Positions 23,396-32,734 of a DNA stretch of 39,829 bases are shown here, in pieces. Under the pieces are notes generated by a model. The model searched no databases. It saw nothing but the letters and a program-made list of their open reading frames with translations, and was not told the origin of the DNA. Each line of letters begins with the position of its first letter. Within the stretch, counting starts at the first letter, position 1. Source of the DNA: an uncultured Verrucomicrobiota bacterium (GTDB lineage: Bacteria > Verrucomicrobiota > Verrucomicrobiia > Limisphaerales > UBA9464); contig CAILNN010000107.1 of assembly GCA_903835555.1 (NCBI GenBank), positions 1 to 39,829 on the forward strand, given 5' to 3'. The position numbers and the translations under genes are program-made.

Positions 23396-24752
23396 CATCG
23401 CTGTTCTTGTGCAGGTCCAAGCACACCAAGTGGTCCTCACTACGCAGGTACAGACGACCATTCGATAGCACCGGGCCGGCCCAGCAGGGGAAATGCAGAC
23501 TCGGCACCTGCCAGCGACTGATCTCTTCACACTTGGTGGGATTCGGATTAAAGATGCCGAGCAGGCCACCTTCCCCAAGCGCGTACAATCGACCGTCGGC
23601 ATAGATGAACGAACCACGCCCAAAAACATTTGGCTGGGCGACACTGTGCTTTTCCCAGTGCTCATCCCGATCCCATGCCACATCACCGGACTTCCAATCC
23701 ACACACCTTAGGTGGGCATCCGGTTCATTTCTACCGCTGAACCCGTAGAGATAACCATCCACCAAGACCGGAGTGCTCCAATGCGCTTCCATTCCCAATC
23801 CGGCCCAGACTTCTGTCGCAGTCGGTTGTCCAGGGACATAGCGCAACAGAACCGACCCTGTATGGTAATAGGCGCTGGAAATGAGCACGGTGTCACCGAA
23901 AACAACCGGGTTCGCGGCATTAACGGACTCCTCGACCCGTGCACGAAACCAACGGGAAAACAGAACCTGGCCATCCCGAGGGTCGAGCGCCACAAGACCT
24001 TGGCGCATCAGGCAATACACCACCCGCCTTCCCTGGACGGTGGCGGCTACCGGAGATGAGTAGCTGGCCTGCTTATCCCATCGACGCCATTCCACTCTCC
24101 GCTCGCCGGGCCAGCCGAGCATGGGTTGCCCTTGCCAATTGGTTTCACCCACCGAGGACCAGATGCGTTTGCCGGTCTCGGGATCGTAAGCGACTACACC
24201 GGAATTGGGTTGACCTCCCAACTGGACAATCAGCTTTCCATCCTCCAGTAGCGGTGTGCTGCCAACTCCGAAAAAAGCTTCCGGGAGGCTTTCGGCATCA
24301 GTAACGGTATTACGCTGCCAGACCAGTGAACCCGTCGATGCATCGAGGCACGTCAACTGGCCCTCGGCTCCGAAAGAATAAACCCGATTGGAGGTTAGCA
24401 GGGGCGTGCAGCGGGGGCCGTTGTTATAGCCATACGGGTCCTGATATTTGGATGGATAAGCGTATCGCCATTTGGGAGCCGCCGATACGGCATCGATAGC
24501 CTCGACAATCTCCTCCGCGTTGCGACGGTGAAAAAAAACCAAGGTGCCACGACCGACGGACGGGGCACTGTATCCGGTACCGACTTCCCGGTCGAACAAG
24601 ACAGGCAAACCTGTTTGAGGAATCTTATCAACTAGTCCAACTTCAGACGACTTTTGGCTGCCGCCCGGCCCCAGGAAACGGTCCCAGTCTTCAGCCAAAG
24701 GAAAGGCCGCTGACAACACCAGCATCCCGCCTAACAGAATGGAACGGCACAT
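23388..24752 (-). CDS. Secreted PQQ-like beta-propeller protein
   Basis: The 454-residue protein has a signal peptide (MCRSILLGGMLVLSAAFPLA, cut before EDWDRFLGPGG). Repeated blades follow, each with a Gly-rich turn and a Trp near the end, such as LTCLDASTGSLVWQRN, VVAYDPETGKRIWSS, LVALDPRDGQVLFSRW and LRCVDWKSGDVAWDR. The opening W-x-RFLGPGG is typical of the many PQQ-like proteins in Verrucomicrobia and Planctomycetes. It is likely a periplasmic or surface protein. Enzyme activity or PQQ binding cannot be inferred, because the quinoprotein active-site residues are not recognisable. Confidence 0.82.
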   Translation of the reverse strand: MCRSILLGGMLVLSAAFPLAEDWDRFLGPGGSQKSSEVGLVDKIPQTGLPVLFDREVGTGYSAPSVGRGTLVFFHRRNAEEIVEAIDAVSAAPKWRYAYPSKYQDPYGYNNGPRCTPLLTSNRVYSFGAEGQLTCLDASTGSLVWQRNTVTDAESLPEAFFGVGSTPLLEDGKLIVQLGGQPNSGVVAYDPETGKRIWSSVGETNWQGQPMLGWPGERRVEWRRWDKQASYSSPVAATVQGRRVVYCLMRQGLVALDPRDGQVLFSRWFRARVEESVNAANPVVFGDTVLISSAYYHTGSVLLRYVPGQPTATEVWAGLGMEAHWSTPVLVDGYLYGFSGRNEPDAHLRCVDWKSGDVAWDRDEHWEKHSVAQPNVFGRGSFIYADGRLYALGEGGLLGIFNPNPTKCEEISRWQVPSLHFPCWAGPVLSNGRLYLRSEDHLVCLDLHKNSDVK

Positions 24753-25327
24753 GCGTTAGCTATCTCCCGACTAAGCCTATCGCGCAAGTCCGCAACGGTC
24801 TAAAGCGGAAAAGCATTTTGTCGAAGCGGCAGCGGCCTCTCCGATGACGCTCTTTCAGGTTGAACCCGGTGATTCGTCCCAATCCACGCCTTTCAGACAG
24901 GCGCGAGCTTTGCGACGCTCATACCGATGTTTGGTGGGTTTGCTTGGCCGGTCCGCGACGCCGCGAAACGGATGTTTGGAGTCGCGGATGGCTTCCGCGA
25001 TCATTTCAGTGGTCTTGACCATGACGTCACTGTTCAGCTTCCAGGTTAATGTCACGCGCGGGAACGGGTCGCTGACAACGGCCTTCCGCGGGGCGACCCC
25101 TTTTTAGGGGTCACGGAATATCCCTGCGCCGGGTTGACGGTGAAGTCAATACTCGTTTTTCACAATTTGTAACTTCCTTGTCACCAATGCATCCGACACA
25201 GTCGGTCGATGCCAAACGAAGGGAAATCTCGACACCTTCCTGTAAACCTGTCACGATGCCCCTCTGTGATTGAGTTTGAGTTTCGATCCCGCCGGTTGCG
25301 GGGTCAGGAACCGGACTCGCTTCGCGG
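24753..25327. other. Long intergenic region upstream of aroQ
   Basis: These 575 bases separate the propeller gene (minus) from aroQ (plus). They hold one doubtful small reading frame (24855-25055, minus) and a hairpin ACCCC-TTTTTA-GGGGT at about 25099-25114. No promoter with a good match to consensus was found directly before aroQ. Confidence 0.45.
24855..25055 (-). CDS. Doubtful small basic protein
   Basis: A frame from a GTG at 25055 gives 66 residues, or 55 if the ATG at 25022 is used. The middle is Arg/Lys-rich (KPTKHRYERRKARACLKG) and preceded by a helix-like stretch (MVKTTEMIAEAIRDSKHPF). The composition looks more protein-like than the surrounding frames, and there is no competing gene on the other strand. 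I do not recognise a family. It lacks a good ribosome-binding site. Treat it as a candidate only. Confidence 0.3.
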   Translation of the reverse strand: MTLTWKLNSDVMVKTTEMIAEAIRDSKHPFRGVADRPSKPTKHRYERRKARACLKGVDWDESPGST

Positions 25328-25765
25328 ATGAACATCCTTGTCCTAAACGGTCCAAACCTCAATTTATTGGGGGTTCGGCAACCTGAAATATACGGGTCGC
25401 TCTCGCTGGCTGACATCGAGGCAATTCTACGGGAGAGAGCAGCCCGATTGGATGTTTTGATCGAGTTTCGCCAAAGCAATCACGAAGGCGTCCTTGTGGA
25501 TTGGATTCAAGATTCCCGGGGCGTTTTTGACGCGATTCTATTGAACGCGGCCGCTTATACTCACACCAGTGTGGCATTGCGAGACGCGATTTTGGCAACA
25601 GGACTACCGGTGGTGGAGGTTCATTTATCGAATATCCATGCGCGTGAGGAGTTTCGTCATCGATCATTGATTGCCGCTGTTTGTCGTGGGCAAATTTGCG
25701 GCTTTGGTGCCCAATCCTATGTTCTTGGTCTTGAAGCTTGCGTTACCTTTAAGGCCACAGCGTAA
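25328..25765 (+). CDS. aroQ: Type II 3-dehydroquinate dehydratase
   Basis: The 145-residue enzyme starts [23 protein letters not shown], and the Tyr of IYG is catalytic. It contains [34 protein letters not shown], and the catalytic His in [18 protein letters not shown]. It removes water from 3-dehydroquinate in the shikimate pathway, and its length is the family norm. In many bacteria it lies directly before accB-accC, as here. Confidence 0.95.
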   Translation: MNILVLNGPNLNLLGVRQPEIYGSLSLADIEAILRERAARLDVLIEFRQSNHEGVLVDWIQDSRGVFDAILLNAAAYTHTSVALRDAILATGLPVVEVHLSNIHAREEFRHRSLIAAVCRGQICGFGAQSYVLGLEACVTFKATA

Positions 25766-25814
25766 ACCTCAATTGAAGAATTGATTGACGTGAGACATCC
25801 CATTTTCTTCCTTC

Positions 25815-25844
25815 TTGACCGACTGCGGTGGACTTCTCTAAATT
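25815..25844 (+). promoter_or_regulatory. Possible promoter for accB-accC
   Basis: TTGACC (25815-25820) and TAAATT (25839-25844) are separated by 18 bp in the 203-nt gap between aroQ and accB. It is the best sigma70-type pair in the gap and would give a leader of about 120 nt. The match is moderate. Confidence 0.35.
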
Positions 25845-25968
25845 CAACACCGTTGACGGGTTCAAGCAAAGCGTGCAGTAAACGCGAAGCCTGCCGTTCT
25901 TCCATTCCCATTTTTGACCATCATCGATTGCTCGCGACTTCAATCGCGACCCAACACGGGAGCCTGCT

Positions 25969-26430
25969 GTGGACCTGAAAGAGATAAAAGCCATCATTGA
26001 TTTGATGAAAAAGAACTCCCTCACGGAGTTCGAACTGGAAGTCAATGACTTCAAGATCAAACTGCGCCGCCCGACGGGGACCGGATTGCCGCATGTTGGC
26101 GTGACACCGATTGACGATCCTGAATTGACTGCCTACGCGCCGTTGGCGAGGGCCGCCCATCCGATGGTGAGTCACCATGGGGCATCCAATGATGCGGAAA
26201 TCAAATCACCGATGATCGGGACATTTTATCGTTCGCCATCCCCGGAGGCGGCTCCGTATGTGGACGTCGGTTCGGAGGTTGGCCCCGACACCGTGGTTTG
26301 CATCATTGAGGCGATGAAGGTCATGAATGAAGTGAAGGCGGAAACCCGCGGGGTAATTGTCTCCATTCAAGCGGAAAACGCCAAGCCAGTTGAATTTGGC
26401 CAACCGCTCTTTAAGATCCGTCCGCTCTAG
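25969..26430 (+). CDS. accB: Biotin carboxyl carrier protein of acetyl-CoA carboxylase
   Basis: The 153-residue protein starts with GTG and reads MDLKEIKAIIDLMKKNSLTE, the helical N-terminus of AccB. A short variable linker leads to the biotinyl domain (about residues 77-152), with SPMIGTFYRSPSPEA and the biotin acceptor Lys in IIEAMKVMNEV. GGGAG lies 7 nt upstream of the GTG and supports it. It carries the carboxyl group from AccC to the transferase. It is followed after 79 nt by accC. Confidence 0.95.
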   Translation: MDLKEIKAIIDLMKKNSLTEFELEVNDFKIKLRRPTGTGLPHVGVTPIDDPELTAYAPLARAAHPMVSHHGASNDAEIKSPMIGTFYRSPSPEAAPYVDVGSEVGPDTVVCIIEAMKVMNEVKAETRGVIVSIQAENAKPVEFGQPLFKIRPL

Positions 26431-26509
26431 TTCTTCGTCATCCTGCTGAAGCATGAGTGGAGCAAAATCCCCCGCCACCACGTTTCTGCACAAGGATGCC
26501 CCATTCCGC

Positions 26510-27895
26510 ATGTTTGAAAAAATCCTGGTTGCCAATCGTGGCGAGATCGCCATGCGCATCATCCGCGCATGCAAAGAGTTGAACATCAAGACCGTGGCCG
26601 TCTACTCGAAGGCCGACGCAAATTCGATGCACGTGGAGGTGGCGGATGAAGCCATCTGCATTGGTGAGGGCCCGAGCACGGACAGCTACCTGCGAATCGA
26701 CCGATTGATCTCCGCTGCGGAGATATCCGACGTGGATGCCATTCATCCAGGCTACGGTTTTCTCAGCGAAAACGCCCACTTCGCTGATGTCTGCGAGAGC
26801 TGCAATATCCGCTTCATTGGCCCCCGTTCGGCGGCTATGAACGCCCTCGGCGACAAGGCCGCCAGCCGGACACTCGCCAAGCGGGCCGGAGTTCCCACTC
26901 CTCCCGGGTCCGAAGGTTTGGTGGCGACCGAACAGGAAGCCCTGGCTGCGGCTCGCAAGATTGGGTATCCGGTGATGATCAAAGCCGTCGCCGGCGGTGG
27001 CGGTCGCGGCATGCGGGTTGCCCACAACGACGTGGCCATGGTCAAGGGCTACCACACCGCCCGTTCAGAGGCAGACAAGGCCTTTGGCAATAGCGGCGTT
27101 TATGTGGAGAAATTCATTGAGAATCCACACCATATTGAGTTTCAGATATTTGGAGACACAAAGGGAAACTGGGTTCACATGGGTGAGCGCGACTGCTCGA
27201 TTCAAAGACGAAATCAAAAGCTGATCGAGGAGACCCCGAGCCCTCTGTTTGATCGGAAGGAGTTTCGCGACCTTCGCAAGAAGATGGGGAAGGCCGCCCT
27301 GAAGATAGCCGAAGTCTCTGGATACACCAATGCCGGCACGGTCGAATTCATCGTCGACGGTGAAGGGAATTTTTATTTTTTGGAGGTTAATAAGCGCATC
27401 CAGGTCGAACATCCAATCACGGAGGAAGTCACAGGAATTGATCTGGTACGCTTGCAAATTCTGGTGGCAGCGGGCGAGAAGCTTCCGTTTGGTCAAAACG
27501 ACATCCAGTTGAAAGGCCATGCCATTGAGGTCCGGGTCAATGCGGAGGATGCCTTTGATGATTTCCGCCCGAGTCCGGGACGCATCGATGTTTACTACGC
27601 TCCGGGAGGACGCGGGGTACGGGTGGATTCCCACGCCTACGCCGGCTACACCATCCCGCCCTATTACGACTCGATGATCGGCAAATTGATCACCTATGGC
27701 AAAGACCGGACGGATGCCATGAACATCATGAGCCGGGCTCTCTCGGAATACATGATTCGTGGGATCAAGACCACCATTCCATTTGAGCAGGCCATATTGA
27801 AGGATCCGGATTTTCGTCGGGGCGACTATACGACCCACTTCGTGGAAGGGTTGTTGGGGGGAGCACGGCGGGAATTAATTCAGGTCCAGGCCTAG
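26510..27895 (+). CDS. accC: Biotin carboxylase subunit of acetyl-CoA carboxylase
   Basis: The 461-residue protein starts [21 protein letters not shown] with AAGGA 14 nt upstream, so an in-frame earlier ATG at 26453 is rejected. The ATP-grasp domain has the glycine-rich loop [30 protein letters not shown] and [14 protein letters not shown], with the catalytic Glu, Asn and Arg. The Thr usually found in ExNTR is Lys here. It carboxylates the biotin of AccB using bicarbonate and ATP, the first committed step of fatty-acid synthesis. The transferase subunits are not in the window. Confidence 0.96.
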   Translation: MFEKILVANRGEIAMRIIRACKELNIKTVAVYSKADANSMHVEVADEAICIGEGPSTDSYLRIDRLISAAEISDVDAIHPGYGFLSENAHFADVCESCNIRFIGPRSAAMNALGDKAASRTLAKRAGVPTPPGSEGLVATEQEALAAARKIGYPVMIKAVAGGGGRGMRVAHNDVAMVKGYHTARSEADKAFGNSGVYVEKFIENPHHIEFQIFGDTKGNWVHMGERDCSIQRRNQKLIEETPSPLFDRKEFRDLRKKMGKAALKIAEVSGYTNAGTVEFIVDGEGNFYFLEVNKRIQVEHPITEEVTGIDLVRLQILVAAGEKLPFGQNDIQLKGHAIEVRVNAEDAFDDFRPSPGRIDVYYAPGGRGVRVDSHAYAGYTIPPYYDSMIGKLITYGKDRTDAMNIMSRALSEYMIRGIKTTIPFEQAILKDPDFRRGDYTTHFVEGLLGGARRELIQVQA

Positions 27896-27962
27896 GATTT
27901 TGTTTCCTCGCGCGAAAAGCGTGCCTTTTGCGATCCTCCAATGCGACAGGAACAAACGCCTC

Positions 27963-28379
27963 ATGAGCGATGCAAACCTGGGGACCGACCGTCGGTCGAA
28001 TGCCGACCAGCAGGCGTTGGAAGCCCGGGCCCGGGCCATTCGACAATGGCGGCGATTGGACACGCGGGAGATCGAGGGGGCCATGCGGGGTCGCGACCGA
28101 ACCCCCGCAGAATTGGTTCCCCGAATTTTAGGAGAACTGCGTCTGGAGGACCGAGTCATGGAATCGCAAATCGCCCAGTTATGGCCGAAGGTTATCGATC
28201 CCATCGTGGCCCGCCACACGGTTCCGGTTGGATTGACCAAGGGTACCCTGTTTGTCACCGTCGACAGCAATGTCTGGCTTTCGGAGATTCTTCGTTACCG
28301 ACGGCGCGAATTATTGGAGCGAATCCAGAATGCGTTCGGCAGTTCCCGAATCGAAAAGATTAGTTTCCGGCTCGGTTAG
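27963..28379 (+). CDS. DciA-like protein (DUF721), likely DnaB helicase loader
   Basis: The 138-residue protein starts MSDANLGTDRRSNADQQALE. It ends in a DUF721/DciA domain (about residues 60-138): QIAQLWPKVIDPIVARHTVP, LTKGTLFVTVDSNVWLSEI and RRRELLERIQNAFG, with a conserved W and a KH-like fold. DciA is the ancestral loader or regulator of the replicative helicase in bacteria without DnaC/DnaI. The N-terminal 60 residues are polar and basic. The 3' end overlaps the convergent pseudouridine synthase gene by 20 bp. Confidence 0.78.
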   Translation: MSDANLGTDRRSNADQQALEARARAIRQWRRLDTREIEGAMRGRDRTPAELVPRILGELRLEDRVMESQIAQLWPKVIDPIVARHTVPVGLTKGTLFVTVDSNVWLSEILRYRRRELLERIQNAFGSSRIEKISFRLG

Positions 28380-29106
28380 GCTTCCGCAGACTTTGGACCT
28401 CGTCGGGCGTCAACTGGCGCCAGGAGCCTTTTTGCAAGGAGCCCAATCGCAGGTTTCCAATCCCAATTCGTACCAATTGCAAGACGTCGGTACCGGATGC
28501 CCCCAGAAGACGTCGCAGGTGTCGGTTGCGTCCTTCGTCCAGAACCAATTCAAGCCAACTATGGCGTTCACCCACCCTGACTGTGGAAGCTCGCACCACC
28601 CGCAGGAACTCCCCATCGACTTCAACTCCAGTTTCCAGTTGTCTCAGAAATTCAGGTGTCGGTTGACGATCGATGTGGACATGATAGGTCTTCAGGCAAC
28701 CATGTCCGGGCTCAGTAATCCCATTGGCCCATTGAGTGTCGTTGGTCAGGAGCAGCATCCCTTCGCTGGCTTGGTCCAATCGCCCGACCGGTACGAGGCG
28801 CGGGAGCTCGGAGCCTTCGAGACATCGAAAAACCGTATCCCTGCCGCGCTCATCCGCAGTGGTAGTCACCAATCCGCGCGGCTTGTTTAACATCACATAA
28901 ACAAACGTCACGCGCCGAACTGGCACGCCATCGACCGAGATAACCGCTTTAAACGCATCTACGGTCTGGTCAATCCGGCGGCAGACCACCGAATTGATCT
29001 GCACCCGACCTGCCTGGATGAGGGACTCCGCTTCCCGGCGGGAACAATATCCCAACTTGGAAAGCACCCGCGCCAATCCATTGGATGGTGCGGTGGATTT
29101 TGCCAT
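28360..29106 (-). CDS. RsuA/RluB-family rRNA pseudouridine synthase
   Basis: The 248-residue protein starts MAKSTAPSNGLARVLSKLGY. It has an N-terminal S4 RNA-binding domain (CSRREAESLIQAGRVQINS, to about residue 60) and the synthase domain with the catalytic Asp in VGRLDQASEGMLLLTND. The typical KTYHV and NRHLRRLL follow. It converts one uridine in rRNA, and its exact site (16S U516 or a 23S site) cannot be told. The ATG overlaps the stop of the upstream aldehyde dehydrogenase gene by one base (TAATG). Confidence 0.9.
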   Translation of the reverse strand: MAKSTAPSNGLARVLSKLGYCSRREAESLIQAGRVQINSVVCRRIDQTVDAFKAVISVDGVPVRRVTFVYVMLNKPRGLVTTTADERGRDTVFRCLEGSELPRLVPVGRLDQASEGMLLLTNDTQWANGITEPGHGCLKTYHVHIDRQPTPEFLRQLETGVEVDGEFLRVVRASTVRVGERHSWLELVLDEGRNRHLRRLLGASGTDVLQLVRIGIGNLRLGSLQKGSWRQLTPDEVQSLRKPNRAGN

Positions 29107-30557
29107 TACCAAGCGCGTTCGATAGAACGCCGTTGCCAGAGGAACTCGAACATATTGCCCTCGTGCGGTTGGTCCCAGGAAATCTTCATTGTCGATACCG
29201 GGCCTATATTGAGACGCTCAATATGAGGAAATGCGGACAAGGCATCGATAAAGCCAGCGTCTTTGGTGATCGCGGTCACGGCCAGACTATAGCCTATCTG
29301 CGAGAGCATTTTTTCCTGCGGGGTCTCAACAACGCTGGCGTAGGGAAACAAAAATTCCCGATTGGCCAGGGGATGTGCAAAGGAATCGCACAAGACCACC
29401 GTGGGCCGAAGGTAAATCCCACCATCCAGCACCACCTTGCGGGGGCCGGTTCGGTATTTGGCAGTCACATCCGTGGCTCCTGGAGTCTTTAGACCGTCTT
29501 CCAATTGGGCATCAATCGATTCAGCCATCTTGGGATTGGCGAAACCACTCAAGCGGGCATTGGGGTCGGCGGGTTGAGATGGCTCGACCGGTCCCAGGCG
29601 CGCGGCCAGCGCTTCGGCAATTTCCGCTCCATATTTGGGCACGACAACAGCCGAGGCATTGATGCAGGAACGTCCACCATTGTCTGAGATACTGGCGACG
29701 ATGACGTCCAGGTACTCGCGCCAATTCTCGATACAATCGTTGCCGATCAATATCTTGCTCCAACCCGGCCCGTGAATCTGGATTCGAGGGTCGTTGGCAT
29801 ATTGTGCTGTCGTGGACTTGTCACCAAAAACCAGGGCGCGTCCGGAGGATCGAAGAATCTCGGCGGCCCCTTCGTGGTCGGTGGGGTAAAATCCAAAGGC
29901 TTCCACCGGAGCACCGGCGGCAAGGAATGCCTGGATCAGGCGGTAGGGAGTCCATGGTTCTTCCTTGCCGGGCTTAATCAATACCGGTGTCTTCAGTGCG
30001 ATCGAAGGCAGCCACAGCGAATTGACTGCTGGGGAATTGCTCGGCATGACCAACCCGAGGGCTTGAGCCGTGGGAAAGAACGAGAGCTTGGTACCGAACT
30101 GCTCCCCATAACCGCGATCAAGTATGGAAAGATCAAGCCCGCGTGAAAGGCCATTGAGAATGACCGTCATGTGAGTCAGGGCATAAGCCACCTTATCCAT
30201 GTTTCGTCGGACCATGACCTGTGGAAGTCCACTGGTGCTACTGAGGGTTTCGACATACTCAGCGGCGGATTGCGTATGGCCGCGATCGCCCAACGGCAAT
30301 GTTCCATTCAGGAAGAGTTCTCCGGCACGGGCAGATATCTCGATTAACTGCTGGCAGGTAAACCGATTGAGCGCAGTCCGCGCCGCTCCGAGGCGGCTCA
30401 AGTCTTTGCGAATGATACCCGCATTTACGGTGGAAACCACTGCCTTCACCTCACCGGAGCGGTGGTCGCGTACTTCGAGCTTGTCCAAGCTGTCATAGGA
30501 TCGACCGAGGCGAAGGACGGGCAGATGGGCCACAGCGGTCAGAGAGTTCATCGTCAT
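29106..30557 (-). CDS. Aldehyde dehydrogenase-fold protein, substrate unknown
   Basis: The 483-residue protein has an aldehyde-dehydrogenase fold. The nucleotide-binding region contains GLVMPSNSPAVNSLWLPSIALK and VLIKPGKEEPWTPYRL (shown as short pieces), and the active-site Cys is in DNGGRSCINASAVV. The N-terminal 70 residues are atypical. The classic Glu base motif (xELGGK) is not seen, which suggests an acylating or acyl-CoA-reductase-like enzyme, but this is inference. I used the ATG at 30557; an upstream frame opening at 30620 would add 21 residues. It is divergent from a PfkB-type sugar kinase with a 187-nt gap. Confidence 0.8.
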   Translation of the reverse strand: MTMNSLTAVAHLPVLRLGRSYDSLDKLEVRDHRSGEVKAVVSTVNAGIIRKDLSRLGAARTALNRFTCQQLIEISARAGELFLNGTLPLGDRGHTQSAAEYVETLSSTSGLPQVMVRRNMDKVAYALTHMTVILNGLSRGLDLSILDRGYGEQFGTKLSFFPTAQALGLVMPSNSPAVNSLWLPSIALKTPVLIKPGKEEPWTPYRLIQAFLAAGAPVEAFGFYPTDHEGAAEILRSSGRALVFGDKSTTAQYANDPRIQIHGPGWSKILIGNDCIENWREYLDVIVASISDNGGRSCINASAVVVPKYGAEIAEALAARLGPVEPSQPADPNARLSGFANPKMAESIDAQLEDGLKTPGATDVTAKYRTGPRKVVLDGGIYLRPTVVLCDSFAHPLANREFLFPYASVVETPQEKMLSQIGYSLAVTAITKDAGFIDALSAFPHIERLNIGPVSTMKISWDQPHEGNMFEFLWQRRSIERAW

Positions 30558-30744
30558 GGTAATGGGAAAATGGTACGTCTGCGTAATAATGCCAAGTGAA
30601 ACTCGACGATGACTTTTCACTCTGGATTTTTCCTCTTTTGTGACACCCTATGGAGGCCTATGCGAAAACGACCGGTTGATCGGCCCATCATCCATTTGGT
30701 TCACTGTCCGGACACCCGTTGGCTTCGCTGATACGCATTCCGCC

Positions 30745-31869
30745 ATGATTCAATCCGCTGAATTTCGCCTTCGAGTCGCCCAGCAGTTAGGCGTCCGGCT
30801 TCCGTCCATTCGCAGCCTTTCGGCATTTGTCGGGCTCGACGGTTTTGTCGATGAAATCCTGCACGTCGTCGACAAGCGCTGGAGTGCCGACCGATACGAT
30901 CGGGTGAAGACGATTGCCGAGTACGGTCATCGGCTTTCGTCGGCTGCAGGCCATAGCACCAATGTGGAGTTGGTGAATGTCATGACCAAACTCGGGGGCA
31001 ATGGACCGATTATGGCCAACGCCCTGGCGAGCTTCGGATTGAAGGTGTCGTATTTAGGGGCTCTCGGTTGGCCGGCGTTGCACCCGATTTTCGATGAGTT
31101 TGCTCAGCGCGCCGACGTTGCCTCGATTGGTACGCCAGGCCTGACCGATGCCCTGGAGTTTGAAGATGGAAAGGTAATGGTCGGCAAGCATTACTCGCTG
31201 AAGGAGGTCAACTGGGCCAACATCGTCAGCCGCTTTGGTCGGGAGAAGTTTGCCGAGCGGTTTGGGTCTGCGGACCTGGTGGGATTTGTTAATTGGACCA
31301 TGCTGCCGCACATGAGTGCAATCTGGCAGTCCATCCAGGAAGAGTTGCTCCCCCAAGTCAGCGGACCGAGGCGTCGCTTGTTTGTCGATCTGGCCGATCC
31401 GGAAAAGCGGGTTCCGGAGGATATTCGTTCGGCTCTGGAGTTGGTCGCCAAGTTTGGCACGAAATTCGATGTGATTCTCGGATTGAATGAAAAGGAGGCC
31501 TACGAAGTGGCTGATGTTTTGGGACTGAATGCCGCTCCCAGGGACCCCGACGGACTTGCGGACCTCTGCCTCCAGATTAATGCGCTCGTTCCGGTAGAAA
31601 CGCTGGTAGTCCACCCGGTTTCGTATGCCGTGGCCGTGTCCAGTGGAGTGCCCTCGGTGGTGGCTGGACCCGTTTGTCGACGCCCCAAGATTACCACCGG
31701 AGCTGGGGACCACTTCAACAGTGGTTTCTGTCTTGGGAAACTGCTGGGCCTCGACAATGCATCCAGCCTTTTGTGTGGCGTGGCCACGAGCGGCCATTAC
31801 GTCCGGACAGCGGAGAGCCCTTCCGTACAGCAACTCATTCAGTTGATGGATATGTGGCCGGAAGGGTGA
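30745..31869 (+). CDS. PfkB-family carbohydrate kinase
   Basis: The 374-residue protein starts MIQSAEFRLRVAQQLGVRL. The ribokinase fold is marked by VGLDGFVDEI, NGPIMANALASFGLKVSYLGALG and the anion-hole/catalytic motif TTGAGDHFNSGFCLG near residue 320. The sugar or nucleoside substrate is not evident. The protein is longer than ribokinase (about 310) because of loops in the middle. It is divergent from the aldehyde dehydrogenase gene, which suggests a shared catabolic role. In-frame codons upstream to 30640 look non-coding. Confidence 0.85.
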   Translation: MIQSAEFRLRVAQQLGVRLPSIRSLSAFVGLDGFVDEILHVVDKRWSADRYDRVKTIAEYGHRLSSAAGHSTNVELVNVMTKLGGNGPIMANALASFGLKVSYLGALGWPALHPIFDEFAQRADVASIGTPGLTDALEFEDGKVMVGKHYSLKEVNWANIVSRFGREKFAERFGSADLVGFVNWTMLPHMSAIWQSIQEELLPQVSGPRRRLFVDLADPEKRVPEDIRSALELVAKFGTKFDVILGLNEKEAYEVADVLGLNAAPRDPDGLADLCLQINALVPVETLVVHPVSYAVAVSSGVPSVVAGPVCRRPKITTGAGDHFNSGFCLGKLLGLDNASSLLCGVATSGHYVRTAESPSVQQLIQLMDMWPEG

Positions 31870-31947
31870 GCGCGGCGATATATCTGGATCACGGTTGCGG
31901 TACCATAAGCAGCTTGTGTCGCCAGTCAGAGGATTTAGGCTAGAACC

Positions 31948-32253
31948 ATGGGCGGCAGTATTGAAATTCAGCGGCCACAGATAGAGACGACTCCCCGGGA
32001 CAAATCAGCGGAGAAGTTTGAATCCGGGTACTTGGTCGTCTGTTGGAACGATCCGGTCAATCTGATGCCCTATGTCACCCATGTGTTCCAGGTCGTGTTC
32101 GGGTGGGAACGAGCAAAGGCAGAGCGACACATGCGTGAGGTTCACGAAAAGGGCAAGAGCACATTGGTACGGGAAACCTTTGAAAAGGCGGAATTCTACG
32201 TCCACCAATTGCAGAAATACTCCCTCCAAGCCACGCTCGAAAAAGACGAATGA
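31948..32253 (+). CDS. clpS: ClpS adaptor of the N-degron pathway
   Basis: The 101-residue protein has the ClpS fold with VVCWNDPVNLMPYVTHVFQVVFG (seen as short consecutive pieces), the pocket residues of the WNDPVN segment and the helix KAERHMREVHEKGKSTL. ClpS presents proteins with N-terminal Leu, Phe, Trp or Tyr to ClpAP. Its stop overlaps the start of the DUF2017 gene by ATGA, and aat follows. No clpA gene is in the window. Its N-terminal 25 residues are polar, as usual for the family. Confidence 0.93.
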   Translation: MGGSIEIQRPQIETTPRDKSAEKFESGYLVVCWNDPVNLMPYVTHVFQVVFGWERAKAERHMREVHEKGKSTLVRETFEKAEFYVHQLQKYSLQATLEKDE

Positions 32254-32729
32254 AGCTGCTTTCAAGCTCAGCCGGGAAATGGGTGTTTCGCCTTTCGCGG
32301 CGCGACTTGGACGCCTTGCGCACCACCTTGCAATTGCGGGTCCTCCTGCTGAGGCAACCCCGCTCGATTACCTCGGACACGGCCACGACCAATGAATTAA
32401 TGGCTGCACAGGCGGATTTTGACCTTGCGCTGAATGAACATCGGCGGGAATTGAACGAGACCGTCGATGGCCTGCTGGCTGATCCAGAGCGTTGTGTTGT
32501 CGCCAAGAATGGGGCCTGCGACCTGACCTTGACGGCTTCAGACGCGGAACTCTTGCTTCAGGCATTGAATGAAGTCCGGGTCGGAGCGTGGGAAAAGCTA
32601 GGCCGCCCCGACTTTGAGTCTGGCGAAATACCGGAGCCTAGCGAAAGCAATCTTCACGCTTATTGGGCGCTTCAATTGACCGACGGATTTCAGGGCCAGA
32701 TTCTCATGGCCCTCATGAATGGGGAGTAG
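32250..32729 (+). CDS. DUF2017-like protein between clpS and aat
   Basis: The 159-residue protein starts within the clpS stop codon. It begins MKLLSSSAGKWVFRLSRRDL and ends AYWALQLTDGFQGQILMALMNGE. The ALNEVRVGAWEKLG helix and the C-terminal YWALQLTDGF helix resemble the DUF2017 proteins found next to clpS in Actinobacteria. It is mostly alpha-helical, with no catalytic motif, membrane segment or signal peptide. The function is unknown. Its tight packing between clpS and aat suggests a part in the N-degron pathway. The 3' end of the gene carries the GGGGAG ribosome-binding site used by aat. Confidence 0.72.
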   Translation: MKLLSSSAGKWVFRLSRRDLDALRTTLQLRVLLLRQPRSITSDTATTNELMAAQADFDLALNEHRRELNETVDGLLADPERCVVAKNGACDLTLTASDAELLLQALNEVRVGAWEKLGRPDFESGEIPEPSESNLHAYWALQLTDGFQGQILMALMNGE

Positions 32730-32734
32730 TTCGT

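Noticed and set aside
27065..27838. Open frame (257 codons) opposite accC
   Set aside because: It lies entirely within accC and has no family features.
31054..31833. Open frame (259 codons) opposite the PfkB kinase gene
   Set aside because: It is an antisense shadow of a well-supported kinase.
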